The notes: generated by a model from the letters alone, not told the origin. Counted from the stretch's first letter, positions 35,402-45,162 are shown. The stretch: 64,000 bases of DNA from Jeotgalibacillus soli (GCF_000829435.1 NZ_JXRP01000009.1:186001-250000); one strand, 5' to 3'. Program-made: numbers and translations.

Positions 35402-36187
35402 TTAGTTCCAAAACATTCTTCCGCCAGTGATAATCAAAATTAATGAAAGTACCTGAACAATGACTTGGCTATTCAAACGAGCAGAAAGTATCGTCCCGAT
35501 TTGAGAGCCAACGAGCACCCCAGCTCCGCCAATTCCCACTAGCATCCAGTCCACATCTCCTGATGCCGTTTGAATCACGGCGGCTACAGAAGAATAGATC
35601 GCAAGAGCAAAAATGGAGGTTGCCGTGGCGCGGTGAGTCCGCAGATGAAATCCATAAACCAAAATCGGAACGAGCATCCAGCCGCCGCCAATACCGAAAA
35701 AGCTTGATATTACACCTAGTCCGAATCCAAGCAATACGACGATGCCTTTTTTTCCTTTAGTAGATAACGAGATAAATTCACTAACACGAGAGTCTGTGGA
35801 ACTGCTTTTTTTTGAAAAGGGACTATTTTTATAAAAAAGGAAGAGGCCGATCCCAACAAGCAGGGTAGCAAATACAGTGTAAAAAGAATCTGATTGAAAA
35901 ATACTGTGTATACTGATGCCGATTATACTTCCAGGTATGGCGCCTATTGATAGCCAAAGGCCTGCTTTATAGTCAATACGTGATTGTTTCATATAGCCGA
36001 ACATCCCAAATAGTGCATTGAAAAAAACAATGACGATACCTGTTGCTGCTGCAACGTGCGGCGGTGTATCCAATAGCAATAAAATGGCCGGTACAAAAAT
36101 AAATCCTCCACCTGCGCCAACCAAGACCCCAATACCGCCAGCCGCTATTCCTAATACTATGATAAGGAGAATCATTGTCCATTCCAT
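35402..36187 (-). CDS. TauE/SafE-family anion exporter
   Basis: 261 residues, about eight membrane helices in two repeats, each with the Gly-rich family motif: GIGVLVGAGGGFIFVPAILLL near residue 20 and GLGVISSFFGIGGGWMLVPILVYGFHLRTHRATATS near 155. The family exports sulfite, sulfoacetate or other organosulfur anions. It is divergent from a LysR regulator across 190 bases that contain a LysR-type inverted repeat, suggesting ligand-controlled expression. Confidence 0.9.
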   Translation of the reverse strand: MEWTMILLIIVLGIAAGGIGVLVGAGGGFIFVPAILLLLDTPPHVAAATGIVIVFFNALFGMFGYMKQSRIDYKAGLWLSIGAIPGSIIGISIHSIFQSDSFYTVFATLLVGIGLFLFYKNSPFSKKSSSTDSRVSEFISLSTKGKKGIVVLLGFGLGVISSFFGIGGGWMLVPILVYGFHLRTHRATATSIFALAIYSSVAAVIQTASGDVDWMLVGIGGAGVLVGSQIGTILSARLNSQVIVQVLSLILIITGGRMFWN

Positions 36188-36266
36188 TTGTCATTCCTCC
36201 GATATGGTACCTTCGTTCTAATCATATCAAAAGATGCAGCACAAAAAGCGTGCAAGGATCACATAG

Positions 36267-36287
36267 GGTATAACCATTTGTTATACC
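36267..36287. promoter_or_regulatory. LysR-type operator in divergent promoter region
   Basis: GGTATAA-N7-TTATACC, a 7-base inverted repeat of T-N11-A type, lying between the TauE/SafE and LysR genes. Confidence 0.6.
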
Positions 36288-36377
36288 AAGAAAATAGGTT
36301 GGATTAAACTTTATTGACGGTGCAAAGCCTTTTAACTATGCTGAAAACAAGTACCCTAGGAACGAAGGGATGAGTCC

Positions 36378-37301
36378 ATGAATATTGAAAACATGAGAAG
36401 CTTTTGTTTAGTAGTGGAAAACGGCAGTGTCAGCCAGGCTGCCCGGTTGAGTTTTATTTCACAGCCAGCTGTCACGAGGCAGGTGAAGCAAATGGAGGAT
36501 GAGTACGGTGCGCTTCTGTTTGAGCGAAAGGATGGCAAGCTTGAATTAACAGCTGCCGGAAAAACAGTCTATGATTTTGCCCGCAATATCGTAGATGAAT
36601 ATGATTTGTCTCAAGAAGCGGTTCAAGAATTAATAGGCAAGGAATCCAGCGCACTCGTTATTGGTGCTTCCTTGACGATTGGTGAATACTTGATGCCAAC
36701 GATATTAGGTTCCTATAAGAAAAAAGAACCTGACATCACCATACACGTTTCAATTCTTAATACACCAGCCATACTGGAACAGCTTAACCAGCGTGAAATT
36801 GATCTAGCCCTCGTAGAAGGACAGGTGCCAGATGGGGATTATCGTATCTATGAGTTTGCAAAGGATGAGCTTACACTTGTAACGCACCCTCGCCATCCCT
36901 TTGTGAAAAGAGAGTCCGTCACGCTGGATGATGTGGCAAAAGAGGTGCTGATCTGCCGGGAGGCTAACTCTGGTACCCGATTTCAAGTGGAGCGTGAGCT
37001 GGAGCGAGTTGGAGGCTTGAAAGAGCAAAGCATCCTTGAGATGGGCACAACGCAGGCTATTAAAAATGCTGTAGAAGAAGGGCTTGGTGTCAGTATTTTG
37101 CCTGCTCTTGCAGTCGCAAAGGAATGTCACCTCGGTTCTCTTAAACGTGTTAAGCTAGAAGGCTTTCACGTGGAACGTTTTTTCAAAATGGTCCAAAAGC
37201 CGCGCCGTTTTGATAAAAAAAGTGTGAGAGCTTTTGTGGATTGGATGGAGGAAAAGAAAGAGTGGCATTATGAGCCGTCTTTTTTGAGAAAAGGGTACTA
37301 A
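36378..37301 (+). CDS. LysR-family transcriptional regulator
   Basis: 307 residues. N-terminal winged HTH: MNIENMRSFCLVVENGSVSQAARLSFISQPAVTRQVKQMEDEYGALLFERKDGKLELTAAG (shown by motif), followed by a substrate-binding domain (ALVIGASLTIGEYLMPTILGSYKKKEPDI). Resembles the CysL/CysB-like group linked to sulfur metabolism, which fits control of the divergent sulfite-type exporter and its own gene. Effector not readable. Confidence 0.92.
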   Translation: MNIENMRSFCLVVENGSVSQAARLSFISQPAVTRQVKQMEDEYGALLFERKDGKLELTAAGKTVYDFARNIVDEYDLSQEAVQELIGKESSALVIGASLTIGEYLMPTILGSYKKKEPDITIHVSILNTPAILEQLNQREIDLALVEGQVPDGDYRIYEFAKDELTLVTHPRHPFVKRESVTLDDVAKEVLICREANSGTRFQVERELERVGGLKEQSILEMGTTQAIKNAVEEGLGVSILPALAVAKECHLGSLKRVKLEGFHVERFFKMVQKPRRFDKKSVRAFVDWMEEKKEWHYEPSFLRKGY

Positions 37302-37384
37302 CCATTCTGACAATAAAGAATTTATTGTCATAAATTCACCTATTGAGAAACGAAAATTAGATATGTTCATTTTCCTTTATGCAA

Positions 37385-37427
37385 GGTTACTATTTTTTGC
37401 TTGTCAGCAGAAAATAGTAACCTTTTT
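37385..37427 (+). terminator. Terminator after LysR gene
   Basis: GGTTACTATTTT (37385-37396) pairs with AAAATAGTAACC (37411-37422), then TTTTT. Confidence 0.85.
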
Positions 37428-37532
37428 GATCGTAAAAAGGGAGATAGGCTAATTGAAAATTTTAATACTCAATATGAAAATGTACTATCTCTATGATAAA
37501 ATAGTCTAAATATTTCGAAGAGGGGTTATGGG

Positions 37533-39125
37533 ATGAAGGTTGCAGACGCTTTAAATATTGGAGTGCTATCAACGGCGACAGTCATCGCAGGCATAAATGG
37601 ACTTGAACGGGAAATAAAATCAATCGAAGTAATGGAGGTTCCGGAGGTGGGAAGCTGGGCGACAGAAGGAATTCTAATGATGACCACCTTCTATTCAGTT
37701 AAGGATGATTTCAATAAGCAATACGAAATATTAAAAACATTAATTGAGAAAAAAGCTGCAGGAATGGTGATAAAGCTAGGACGGTTTATAGAACAGCTTC
37801 CTAAAGAAATGATTGAACTTGCAGAACAAGGTTCTTTCCCAATCATCTCAATTTCTAAAAATGTTTCTTACATTAATGTGTTAAGTCCTCTGTATGAACA
37901 GCTTTATGAAGAAAAGAAAAAGATAACACAGAACGATTTAAATCCCTTCCATGAGTTTATAGATGAAGAGCATGCTAACGTTGCGGAAGCAATTGAAAGT
38001 TTATCAAAGGTAGTAGGGTCTCAGGTCTATATTGAAGGCAGTGAAGGAAGCTTGCTTTATTGTTCGGATACATTTTCGTCAGATGGCTGGAGAAATTCTG
38101 ATTTATTACTGTCAAAGCCTGTTCATCCTGATTATAAATTGCTTGTGAAAAAATGGAGAACTGAATTGCAGCATACTCCCTATAAGCGAGTGAAATTTTC
38201 TGATCAGCGACATCGTCTGATTGTACCGATTTTTTCAAAGAAATTGATTTCTGCATTTATCCATTTGCCATATAAAAACGAATCTAAATTCCAGAAAATT
38301 GAATCTCGAAATGTTGAGATTATTAGCCGCAAGCTGTCCGAAGCCATAATGAGTGAGCAGCTGGATCTTCAAAAGGAAAGAATAGAGGATATGGAAGTAT
38401 TGGAGTCACTTTTAGAATATCCCAATTACGTACATGATGACAGGATGTTTACTCTATTATTTTTTACGGTAAAAAATAATCAAGAAACCACCATCCGAGC
38501 AACGACGTTATTGGACACCAATTATCTAGTTCGAAAAAAGATCAAAGATTTTATCTCGCCGCTTCCTTTTGAACAAAGTATGATATTTGAAAAGCATCAG
38601 CATTTTTTTGTCTTAATACAAAATTTAGAAAAAAACAATCAACTTATGCTATCTCAACTGGAGCTGGCTTTGAATAAATCAGAAAAGAATTCATTTTTAG
38701 GGAATATGCATATTTCTGTTAGCAGCCCTTTCAAGGATTTAATTAACTTTGATGACAAAATAAAATCGGTCACCAAAATAATGGAGGTGGGCTTTAAAGT
38801 TCGTCCTGATAATAGGCTATATGCGTATAATCATCTTGGTATTTATGAAATTATTTTCAACATCAGCTCTGATCCATTTGCTGAAAGTTATGCTAAAGAG
38901 GTTCTGTCGCCAATTTTGAACGATGAGGGGCAGCTTTTGGAAACACTTGTTATATTTTTAAATGAAAACGGTAATGTTTCACGTGCGTCAGAAAAATTAT
39001 TTGTTCATCGAAGAACTATGACGTACCGGCTCCAAAAAATCAAAGAGCTGCTAAATATGGAGCTGGATGATGCAGAGAATCTATTTATTTTACGTTTCTG
39101 TTTAAAAATGAAAGAGCTGTTATAA
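37533..39125 (+). CDS. PucR-family transcriptional regulator
   Basis: 530 residues: N-terminal PucR domain (about 5-125, IGVLSTATVIAGINGLEREIKSIEVMEVPEVGSW), a middle region with GGDEF-like fold and no catalytic motif, and a C-terminal HTH (LVIFLNENGNVSRASEKLFVHRRTMTYRLQKIKELL). PucR proteins sense purines or other nitrogenous catabolites and activate adjacent catabolic genes. It directly precedes the racemase/OPT/DUF917/DUF1177/AroM operon with its own terminator, so it is the likely regulator of that set. Confidence 0.9.
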   Translation: MKVADALNIGVLSTATVIAGINGLEREIKSIEVMEVPEVGSWATEGILMMTTFYSVKDDFNKQYEILKTLIEKKAAGMVIKLGRFIEQLPKEMIELAEQGSFPIISISKNVSYINVLSPLYEQLYEEKKKITQNDLNPFHEFIDEEHANVAEAIESLSKVVGSQVYIEGSEGSLLYCSDTFSSDGWRNSDLLLSKPVHPDYKLLVKKWRTELQHTPYKRVKFSDQRHRLIVPIFSKKLISAFIHLPYKNESKFQKIESRNVEIISRKLSEAIMSEQLDLQKERIEDMEVLESLLEYPNYVHDDRMFTLLFFTVKNNQETTIRATTLLDTNYLVRKKIKDFISPLPFEQSMIFEKHQHFFVLIQNLEKNNQLMLSQLELALNKSEKNSFLGNMHISVSSPFKDLINFDDKIKSVTKIMEVGFKVRPDNRLYAYNHLGIYEIIFNISSDPFAESYAKEVLSPILNDEGQLLETLVIFLNENGNVSRASEKLFVHRRTMTYRLQKIKELLNMELDDAENLFILRFCLKMKELL

Positions 39126-39133
39126 ATGTATGA

Positions 39134-39157
39134 GGCGGAATTGATCCGTCTTTTTTT
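39134..39157 (+). terminator. Terminator of pucR-like gene
   Basis: GGCGGA, loop ATTGA, TCCGTC, then TTTTTTT; short but with a strong T-run. Confidence 0.75.
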
Positions 39158-39300
39158 ATTTTCTTTTATTTTAATGCCTCAAAATCGCATGGCAGAGGAA
39201 AAGTGTAATAAATGAGAAAAAGGTAGTACAAAACATTTCCCACTTTATGCATTTATTATAATAATTAAAATTTTTATAATTTTTAAAAAGGAGGGGTATT

Positions 39301-39942
39301 ATGCTAGGTATTATTCGTGTTTTAACAACAGATGACGAAAATGTTTTGCATGAACATGGGAAGAAAATGAATGAGTATGCAAAAGTGGATTCTGTCACGC
39401 ATTGTATAGCAGATCAACCGAATGGGATTTATGATGACGAATCTGAACAAAAAGCGATTCCTAAAATTGTAGAACTTGCAAAAAAGATGGAAGAGGAATT
39501 GAAGGTGGACTTCATTACGATTAGCTGTGCTGCAGACCCTGCATTGGATGAAAGCAGGGCAGCGGTCAATATTCCTGTACTTGGGGCAGGTGTATGCGGT
39601 GCTCATCTTGCCTGTATGGCTGGAAGTAATGTCGGTGTCCTCGGTATTACGAATGAGCCTCCAGGACGGATGGTGAAGGAATTAGGAGATTACTATCATT
39701 CAAGTGCTTACTCCGAAAAGCTGAGAAAGGCTACGGATCTTTTTCAGGAGGGTGCAAAGGAAGAATTATTAAATGTTGCAAATAGTTTAATTGATTCTGG
39801 AGCGGACGTGATTTTATTCGCTTGCACAGGCTTTTCAACCATCCGATTAAAAGAGTATTTTGAGCAGCAGTTATCAGTACCTGTTGTTGATTTAGTTGAG
39901 GCACAGGCCATTGCTTCTCAATTGATTAGGAAGAAGGCATAA
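39301..39942 (+). CDS. Asp/Glu/hydantoin racemase-family protein
   Basis: 213 residues behind AAAGGAGGGG. The two active-site Cys of the family are present: Cys76 in FITISCAADPA and Cys175 in VILFACTGFST, consistent with a two-base racemase (hydantoin, Asp or Glu). First gene of the operon, four bases before the OPT transporter start. Together with the DUF917 protein it suggests a chiral cyclic amide or amino-acid derivative as substrate; direct racemisation of the imported compound is the simplest role. Confidence 0.85.
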   Translation: MLGIIRVLTTDDENVLHEHGKKMNEYAKVDSVTHCIADQPNGIYDDESEQKAIPKIVELAKKMEEELKVDFITISCAADPALDESRAAVNIPVLGAGVCGAHLACMAGSNVGVLGITNEPPGRMVKELGDYYHSSAYSEKLRKATDLFQEGAKEELLNVANSLIDSGADVILFACTGFSTIRLKEYFEQQLSVPVVDLVEAQAIASQLIRKKA

Positions 39943-39945
39943 ACA

Positions 39946-41505
39946 ATGAATCAAAAAAATTTCGATTTTCAATTCATTGTATTCTCTATCCTTATTGCGG
40001 TTTTTGGTGCCATTATCGGGATGCAGCTGATTACCACGCTTGGCATAACACCTAATACGTCAATCATTGGTGCTTTAGTTGCTATGCTGATTGCACGCAT
40101 TCCGATGCAAATGTTTTATAGATATAAATCATTAGACAATCAAAACTTGGTTCAAACGACGATTTCTGCTGCGACTTTTGGTGCTGCAAATAGTCTGCTT
40201 ATACCGATTGGACTCCCTTTCGTATTGGGAATGCCGGAACTAATCATTCCAATGTTAATCGGGGCGGCAATCGCTCTTTTTATTGATGCATTTATATTAT
40301 ATAAAGTATTTGATTCTAAACTGTTTAGCTCAACAGAAACATGGCCATCCGGTATTGCTACTGCAGAGGCGTTAAAAGCAGGAGATCAAGGTGGTACAAA
40401 GGCTAAATATCTGGGCTTAGGTATTTTGGGCGGTATGATGGGTTCTCATTTTGGAATTTCCATGTCGGCTTTCGGCGTAGCCTTTATCGGTAATATTTGG
40501 GCGTTAAGTATGTTTGGAATTGGGTTGCTATTAAGAGGATATTCGATTCCGTTATTTGGAGTAGATCTGAATACATACTATATTCCGCATGGAATGATGA
40601 TCGGGGCAGGGGTTGTAGCATTATTCCAGTTTATTTTTACTCTTATGAATTCACGCCCTAAAAAGAATGCTGCTGAGACGGACCATGAATATACCCGAAC
40701 AGAAAGCGAAGTTAAAAGAGGATTTGGGCTTGGTTTCCTTCTTTATTTAGGCGGGGCAGCTCTTCTCGCAGGATTAGGTGGAATGATCACGGAAATGCCA
40801 CTATGGCAGATCGTGTTGTTTGTTGTATTTGCAGCTTCTGCGGCCCTTATAAGTGAAGTAATTGTAGGAATTGCGGCGATGCATTCAGGCTGGTTCCCGG
40901 CATTTGCGGTAACATTGATTTTCCTTTTGATCGGTATCATGATGGGGTTCCCTCCTATTGCTCTGGCGTTATTAACAGGATATACAGCTGCAACAGGTCC
41001 TGCTTTTGCCGACATGGGATTTGACTTCAAAGCTGGTGTTCTTATTCGACGCGGCTCTCCGAGTGCTCAAGAACTATTTGGCCGTCGTCAGCAATTTAAA
41101 AGTGGTCTAATTGGTTTTGGAGTGGCCGTAGCGATGGTAGCTATTTTTGCAGAATCTTTTTTCGCACAAGACCTGGTGCCACCGGTGAATCACGTGTATG
41201 CGGCTACGATTGAAACAGGCTTATCCGGGAATGTAGCAATGATGCTTTTGCTGTGGTCCATTCCGGGTGCCATTATTCAGTTAATTGGCGGTCCAAAAAG
41301 ACAAATGGGAATTTTGTTTGCGACTGGCTTATTAATTATTAATCCAATTGCTGGATGGGCAGTAATGGCAGGGATTTTAATTCGTATTACGATCTTAAAG
41401 GTTAAAGGACCGGAAGCTGAAGGTACTATGCAGACAACTGCGGCAGGATTTATAGCAGGGGATGCTCTTTATAGCTTCTTTACATCTATTTGGAAAGCAA
41501 GATAA
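39946..41505 (+). CDS. OPT-family transporter
   Basis: 519 residues, about 14 membrane helices, with OPT blocks: GMQLITTLGITPNTSIIGALVAMLIARIPM, WPSGIATAEALKAGDQGGTKAKYLGLGILGGMMGSHFG and HGMMIGAGVVALFQFIFTL. OPT proteins import oligopeptides, modified peptides or metal chelates with protons. Here it sits between a racemase and a DUF917 protein, so it probably imports the compound processed by the cluster. Shorter than the eukaryotic YSL forms, as usual in bacteria. Confidence 0.85.
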   Translation: MNQKNFDFQFIVFSILIAVFGAIIGMQLITTLGITPNTSIIGALVAMLIARIPMQMFYRYKSLDNQNLVQTTISAATFGAANSLLIPIGLPFVLGMPELIIPMLIGAAIALFIDAFILYKVFDSKLFSSTETWPSGIATAEALKAGDQGGTKAKYLGLGILGGMMGSHFGISMSAFGVAFIGNIWALSMFGIGLLLRGYSIPLFGVDLNTYYIPHGMMIGAGVVALFQFIFTLMNSRPKKNAAETDHEYTRTESEVKRGFGLGFLLYLGGAALLAGLGGMITEMPLWQIVLFVVFAASAALISEVIVGIAAMHSGWFPAFAVTLIFLLIGIMMGFPPIALALLTGYTAATGPAFADMGFDFKAGVLIRRGSPSAQELFGRRQQFKSGLIGFGVAVAMVAIFAESFFAQDLVPPVNHVYAATIETGLSGNVAMMLLLWSIPGAIIQLIGGPKRQMGILFATGLLIINPIAGWAVMAGILIRITILKVKGPEAEGTMQTTAAGFIAGDALYSFFTSIWKAR

Positions 41506-41518
41506 CGAGGTGAGCTAA

Positions 41519-42568
41519 ATGACAAAAAAAATGTTAACAAAAGAAGATGGACAGAAGGCAGTTTATGGTGGTTGTATTTTGGGCGGAGGAGGCGGAGGCT
41601 GGATTCCCGATGGTCTCCAAAAAGCGGATTCAGCATTTAATGGGGATTCTCCTGCTCTCATTTCGATTGATGAATTAAATGATGATGACTATGTTGTTTG
41701 TGTATCCTTGGTAGGGGCGCCTTCTGCAAAGGAGCTTTATGTCGATTCTCAGCAGCTTATTGAAACAGTTCAACGTATGCAAAAAGAGTTTCCTCATGAA
41801 ATTAAAGCGATTATGACAAATGAAAATGGAGCTTCTACAACGATAAATGGCTGGCTGCAAGCAGCAGCTACAGGCTTACCGGTTCTTGATGCACCTTGTA
41901 ATGGAAGAGCACATCCAACTGGATCCATGGGAGCATTAAATTTATCTGAAGTAGAGGGATATCAATCCGTGCAGGCATATGCAGGTGGAAAAGGAACTAA
42001 AAAAGTAGAAGGGATTGTATCTGCTTCCCTTGATATCTCATCAGATGCTGTTCGTTTTATCTCAGTTGGAGCTGGCGGAATGGTAGCTGTTTGCCGGAAT
42101 CCAGTGACAGTGGGGTACGTGAAGCAGCATGCCGCAGTCGGAGGCATTACTCAAGCAATTGAACTGGGGCATGAATTCCTTTCTGTACCAGAAGGACCTG
42201 AAAGAATTGAAGCAGTAGCATCGTTTTTAGAGGGGCGAGTTATTCATTCAGGGATCGTAAGCTCTTTTGAAATGAAGCAAACTGGTGGATTTGATGTTGG
42301 TTTGGTCATTATTGATGATTTGGAGCTTACGTTTTGGAATGAGTATATGACAGCTGAAATGAATGGAGAGCGCAAGGGTACATTTCCTGATCTCATTATG
42401 ACGTTCGATGCAAAAACAGGACAGCCTTTAGTAAGTGCAGAAATTCAAGAGGGGCAGAGTATTGCTGTAATTTCTGTACCGAAGGAAAACCTTAAATTAA
42501 GCTCAACAATGTTTAATGAAAAATTGTTAAGGTCAGTGGAACCGATTATTAATAAAAAGATTGTTTAA
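41519..42568 (+). CDS. DUF917 protein (S-methyl-thiohydantoin desulfurase family)
   Basis: 349 residues with the family's N-terminal Gly-rich start YGGCILGGGGGGWIPDGLQKA, then MTNENGASTTINGWLQAAATGLPVLDAPCNGRAHPTGSMGA, and a C-terminal domain (GRVIHSGIVSSFEMKQTGGFDVGLV). Characterised relatives remove methanethiol from S-methyl thiohydantoin in thiohydantoin breakdown; most members are untested and often neighbour hydantoinases. No hydantoinase is present here. RBS GAGGTGAG. Substrate unknown; a cyclic imide, hydantoin or thiohydantoin is an inference from family. Confidence 0.85.
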   Translation: MTKKMLTKEDGQKAVYGGCILGGGGGGWIPDGLQKADSAFNGDSPALISIDELNDDDYVVCVSLVGAPSAKELYVDSQQLIETVQRMQKEFPHEIKAIMTNENGASTTINGWLQAAATGLPVLDAPCNGRAHPTGSMGALNLSEVEGYQSVQAYAGGKGTKKVEGIVSASLDISSDAVRFISVGAGGMVAVCRNPVTVGYVKQHAAVGGITQAIELGHEFLSVPEGPERIEAVASFLEGRVIHSGIVSSFEMKQTGGFDVGLVIIDDLELTFWNEYMTAEMNGERKGTFPDLIMTFDAKTGQPLVSAEIQEGQSIAVISVPKENLKLSSTMFNEKLLRSVEPIINKKIV

Positions 42569-42583
42569 GGAGATGTTTCAATA

Positions 42584-43525
42584 ATGTCATTGAAATATAC
42601 GATGGAAGTGATGGAACTGCTAGATGATGCTTCAGCAAATGGAGAAATGGTGACGGCGTTATTTAAGGATTTTACACAGTGTGAAGCTTCTTATGAGACT
42701 GTATCAGGAGATCGTGGATCAACGGATTTCGTAAAAATCATTGTTAAAGGATCAGAAGGGAAATTGGCAGGAGGGAGCGCTCCTTCCTTGGGTATTGTAG
42801 GTCGTTTAGGTGGACTCGGTGCTCGTCCTTCGCGCATTGGCTTTGTGTCAGACGGCGATGGTGCCGCGGCTGCAGTAACAATTGCTTTAAAGCTGGCAAA
42901 TATGACGGAAAAAGGCGATCGTTTACCTGGAGATGTGTATATTACAACACATATATGTCCTAACGCACCAACAGAGCCTCATGAGCCAGTTGATTTCATG
43001 GGATCTCCTGTTGATATTTTAACCATGAATCAATACGAGGTATTACCAGAAATGGAAGCGGTTATCTCGATTGATACAACTAAAGGAAATAAAGTAATAA
43101 ATCATCGTGGAATTGCACTTTCTCCAACTGTAAAAGAAGGATACGTATTGAAGTTCAATGATGACTTGCTTCGTATAATGGAGATGACAACAGGTGATTT
43201 ACCAGTCACGTTTGCGGTTACGACACAGGATATCACGCCATACGGCAATGATGTTTATCATATCAATAGTATTTTACAGCCTGCAGTTGCAACAGATGCT
43301 CCAGTTGTAGGATTGGCTATTACGGCTAAAACGGCAGTTCCTGGCTGCGGGACCGGCGCTAGTCATGAGGTGGATGTTGCACAAGCTGTTCGTTTTTGTA
43401 TTGAAGCGGCGAAAGAATTCACTCAGGGCCAATTTGAATTTTATGATAAACCAGAATTCAATCATCTTGTGAATCTATACGGGTCGATGAAACAGCTTCA
43501 AACCTTAGGAAGTGCAAAGTCATGA
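42584..43525 (+). CDS. DUF1177 protein
   Basis: 313 residues, no membrane segment. Motifs include GSAPSLGIVGRLGGLGARPSRIGFVSDGDGAAAAVTIALKLANM, then DVYITTHICPNAPTEPHEPVDFMGSPVD, and VPGCGTGASHEVDVAQAVRFC near the C-terminus. The His/Asp/Glu-rich blocks (THICPNAPTEPHEP) and overall layout recall M20/M42-type metal hydrolases, a resemblance that is only suggestive. It overlaps aroM-like by four bases (ATGA), so the two are coupled. Biochemical role unknown. Confidence 0.82.
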   Translation: MSLKYTMEVMELLDDASANGEMVTALFKDFTQCEASYETVSGDRGSTDFVKIIVKGSEGKLAGGSAPSLGIVGRLGGLGARPSRIGFVSDGDGAAAAVTIALKLANMTEKGDRLPGDVYITTHICPNAPTEPHEPVDFMGSPVDILTMNQYEVLPEMEAVISIDTTKGNKVINHRGIALSPTVKEGYVLKFNDDLLRIMEMTTGDLPVTFAVTTQDITPYGNDVYHINSILQPAVATDAPVVGLAITAKTAVPGCGTGASHEVDVAQAVRFCIEAAKEFTQGQFEFYDKPEFNHLVNLYGSMKQLQTLGSAKS

Positions 43526-44187
43526 CTGTAAAATCGATTGGTGTGTTGACCATTGGACAATCACCTCGTACTGATCTCACGCCTTCTATTCAACATATTC
43601 TCGGTGATTCTGTGATAATCGTGGAAGCTGGAGCACTTGACCGGCTCCGTGATGATGAAATGCATTCCATACAGCCAGAAGGTCAAGATAGTACGTATAT
43701 TTCAAAGTTAAGAAATGGACAATCAGTTAAAATCGGAAAATCAAAGCTTCTGCCGCTATTGCAGGAGGAGCTAAATAAGCTGGAGGAACAAGTTTCTACA
43801 GTGATTATGCTTTGTACAGGAGATTTTCCCGCGATTGAACATAAAAAACCATTGTTTTATCCTGATAAAATACTGAGCCAAACTGTACAAGCTATTTTAG
43901 ATAAAGGAAAGCTTGGACTAATCGTTCCGCTGGAAGAACAGCGAAATAGCTTAACGAAAAAATGGGATGCTAGCGGGCTTGAGCTTTGTATTGAAGTGGC
44001 ATCACCTTATCATGAGAGTGATGTAGAAGGTGCAGCCCGTAATCTAAAAGAGCAAGGTGCCGCGTTAATTGTTCTGGATTGTATGGGATACAATGAAGAT
44101 CACAAAAAGGATGCCATTAAGGGAAGTGAGCTGCCTGTTCTACTGCCGCGCACCTTAACCGCCCGAATCGCTGCAGAATATGTATAA
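43522..44187 (+). CDS. AroM-family protein
   Basis: 221 residues with the AroM signature VLTIGQSPRTDLTPSI at the N-terminus. Two cysteines, Cys98 in VIMLCTGDFP and Cys187 in IVLDCMGYN, sit where the Asp/Glu racemase fold places its catalytic pair. Thus the operon encodes two proteins of that superfamily. Named after E. coli AroM, which has no proven role in aromatic synthesis. Last gene of the first unit, followed by a perfect hairpin. Confidence 0.85.
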   Translation: MTVKSIGVLTIGQSPRTDLTPSIQHILGDSVIIVEAGALDRLRDDEMHSIQPEGQDSTYISKLRNGQSVKIGKSKLLPLLQEELNKLEEQVSTVIMLCTGDFPAIEHKKPLFYPDKILSQTVQAILDKGKLGLIVPLEEQRNSLTKKWDASGLELCIEVASPYHESDVEGAARNLKEQGAALIVLDCMGYNEDHKKDAIKGSELPVLLPRTLTARIAAEYV

Positions 44188-44191
44188 CAAG

Positions 44192-44217
44192 AAAAGATCC
44201 GGTGCCCCGGATCTTTT
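44192..44217 (+). terminator. Terminator after aroM-like gene
   Basis: AAAAGATCCGG, loop TGCC, CCGGATCTTTT: perfect 11-base stem with T-run. Confidence 0.92.
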
Positions 44218-44289
44218 TATGTAAAATCCGGTAGCGGCTTTCTTACAACTGTAAAATAAAAAATTTATTCGAGAATAGGGGGTGAAAAA

Positions 44290-45162
44290 ATGCCGGTTGT
44301 AGCATTGCTTGTATTGAGTATTCTTTGGGGCTCAACATTCTTTTTTACAAAATTGCTGCTGTCCGATTTTCACCCTGTTTCGATTGTTTTTTATAGGTGC
44401 TTGTTTGGTGCTCTCGCATTACTCCCCATTTTCTTGTGGAAGAAGTCAAAGGGTGATTTTAAAAAAATACCCATTCTTCTTATCACAACATTAATCAGCG
44501 CAGGGATTCCGTGGGTTTTTATGAGTTTTAGCTTGCAATATCTTGATACGACGATCAGTGCAGTACTGAATGCATCAGGTCCTATTATTGGTATTATTTT
44601 AAGCGTTTTCGTTTTAAAAACAGCCGTAACTCGGGTTGAAGTTATTAGTGTAATTATTGGCTTTACAGGGATTTGCACGACGATGATCGCAGGGATGAGC
44701 GGAGGGGTTCAATTTCATATAGGGGCTGCAGGCCTTCTTTTGTTTGCAGTTTTAAACTATTCTCTTTCTGCCGTACTAACTGCCAAATACTTAAAGCATT
44801 GCTCGTTGTTTACCCTTTCTTTTATGACGATGTTCGTTGGAACCATTTATTCCGGAATTATTATGATGTCGATTGATCCAATGAGCTATAAAGGTTTCAA
44901 CGACTGGAGGCCATATTTGCTGTTTATTATACTTGGGATGGTCAGCTCGGGCTTTGGTAATGTTTTATATTACTATTTAGTGAAGTCAGGCGGGGCGATG
45001 TTCGCTTTGCTTATTACATATTTGATGCCTATTATGGCAATTTTATTAGGAATTATTTTTCTTCGTGAACAAATAAACCTTGGAATGGTCGCCGGGCTGT
45101 TATTCGTTTTTGCGAGTGTTTATCTAATGAATAAAAAGAGGAGTGTACAAACAAATGAGTGA
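44290..45162 (+). CDS. EamA/DMT-family metabolite transporter
   Basis: 290 residues, ten membrane helices in two EamA repeats (LSILWGSTFFFTKLLLSDFHPVSIVFYRCLFGALALLPIFL and later YYLVKSGGAMFALLITYLMPIMAILLGIIFLREQ). GGGGGTG precedes the ATG. Typical drug/metabolite exporter of amino acids or small catabolites. It overlaps the metalloenzyme gene by eight bases and follows the DUF917/DUF1177 unit, so it may export a product or intermediate. Confidence 0.88.
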   Translation: MPVVALLVLSILWGSTFFFTKLLLSDFHPVSIVFYRCLFGALALLPIFLWKKSKGDFKKIPILLITTLISAGIPWVFMSFSLQYLDTTISAVLNASGPIIGIILSVFVLKTAVTRVEVISVIIGFTGICTTMIAGMSGGVQFHIGAAGLLLFAVLNYSLSAVLTAKYLKHCSLFTLSFMTMFVGTIYSGIIMMSIDPMSYKGFNDWRPYLLFIILGMVSSGFGNVLYYYLVKSGGAMFALLITYLMPIMAILLGIIFLREQINLGMVAGLLFVFASVYLMNKKRSVQTNE

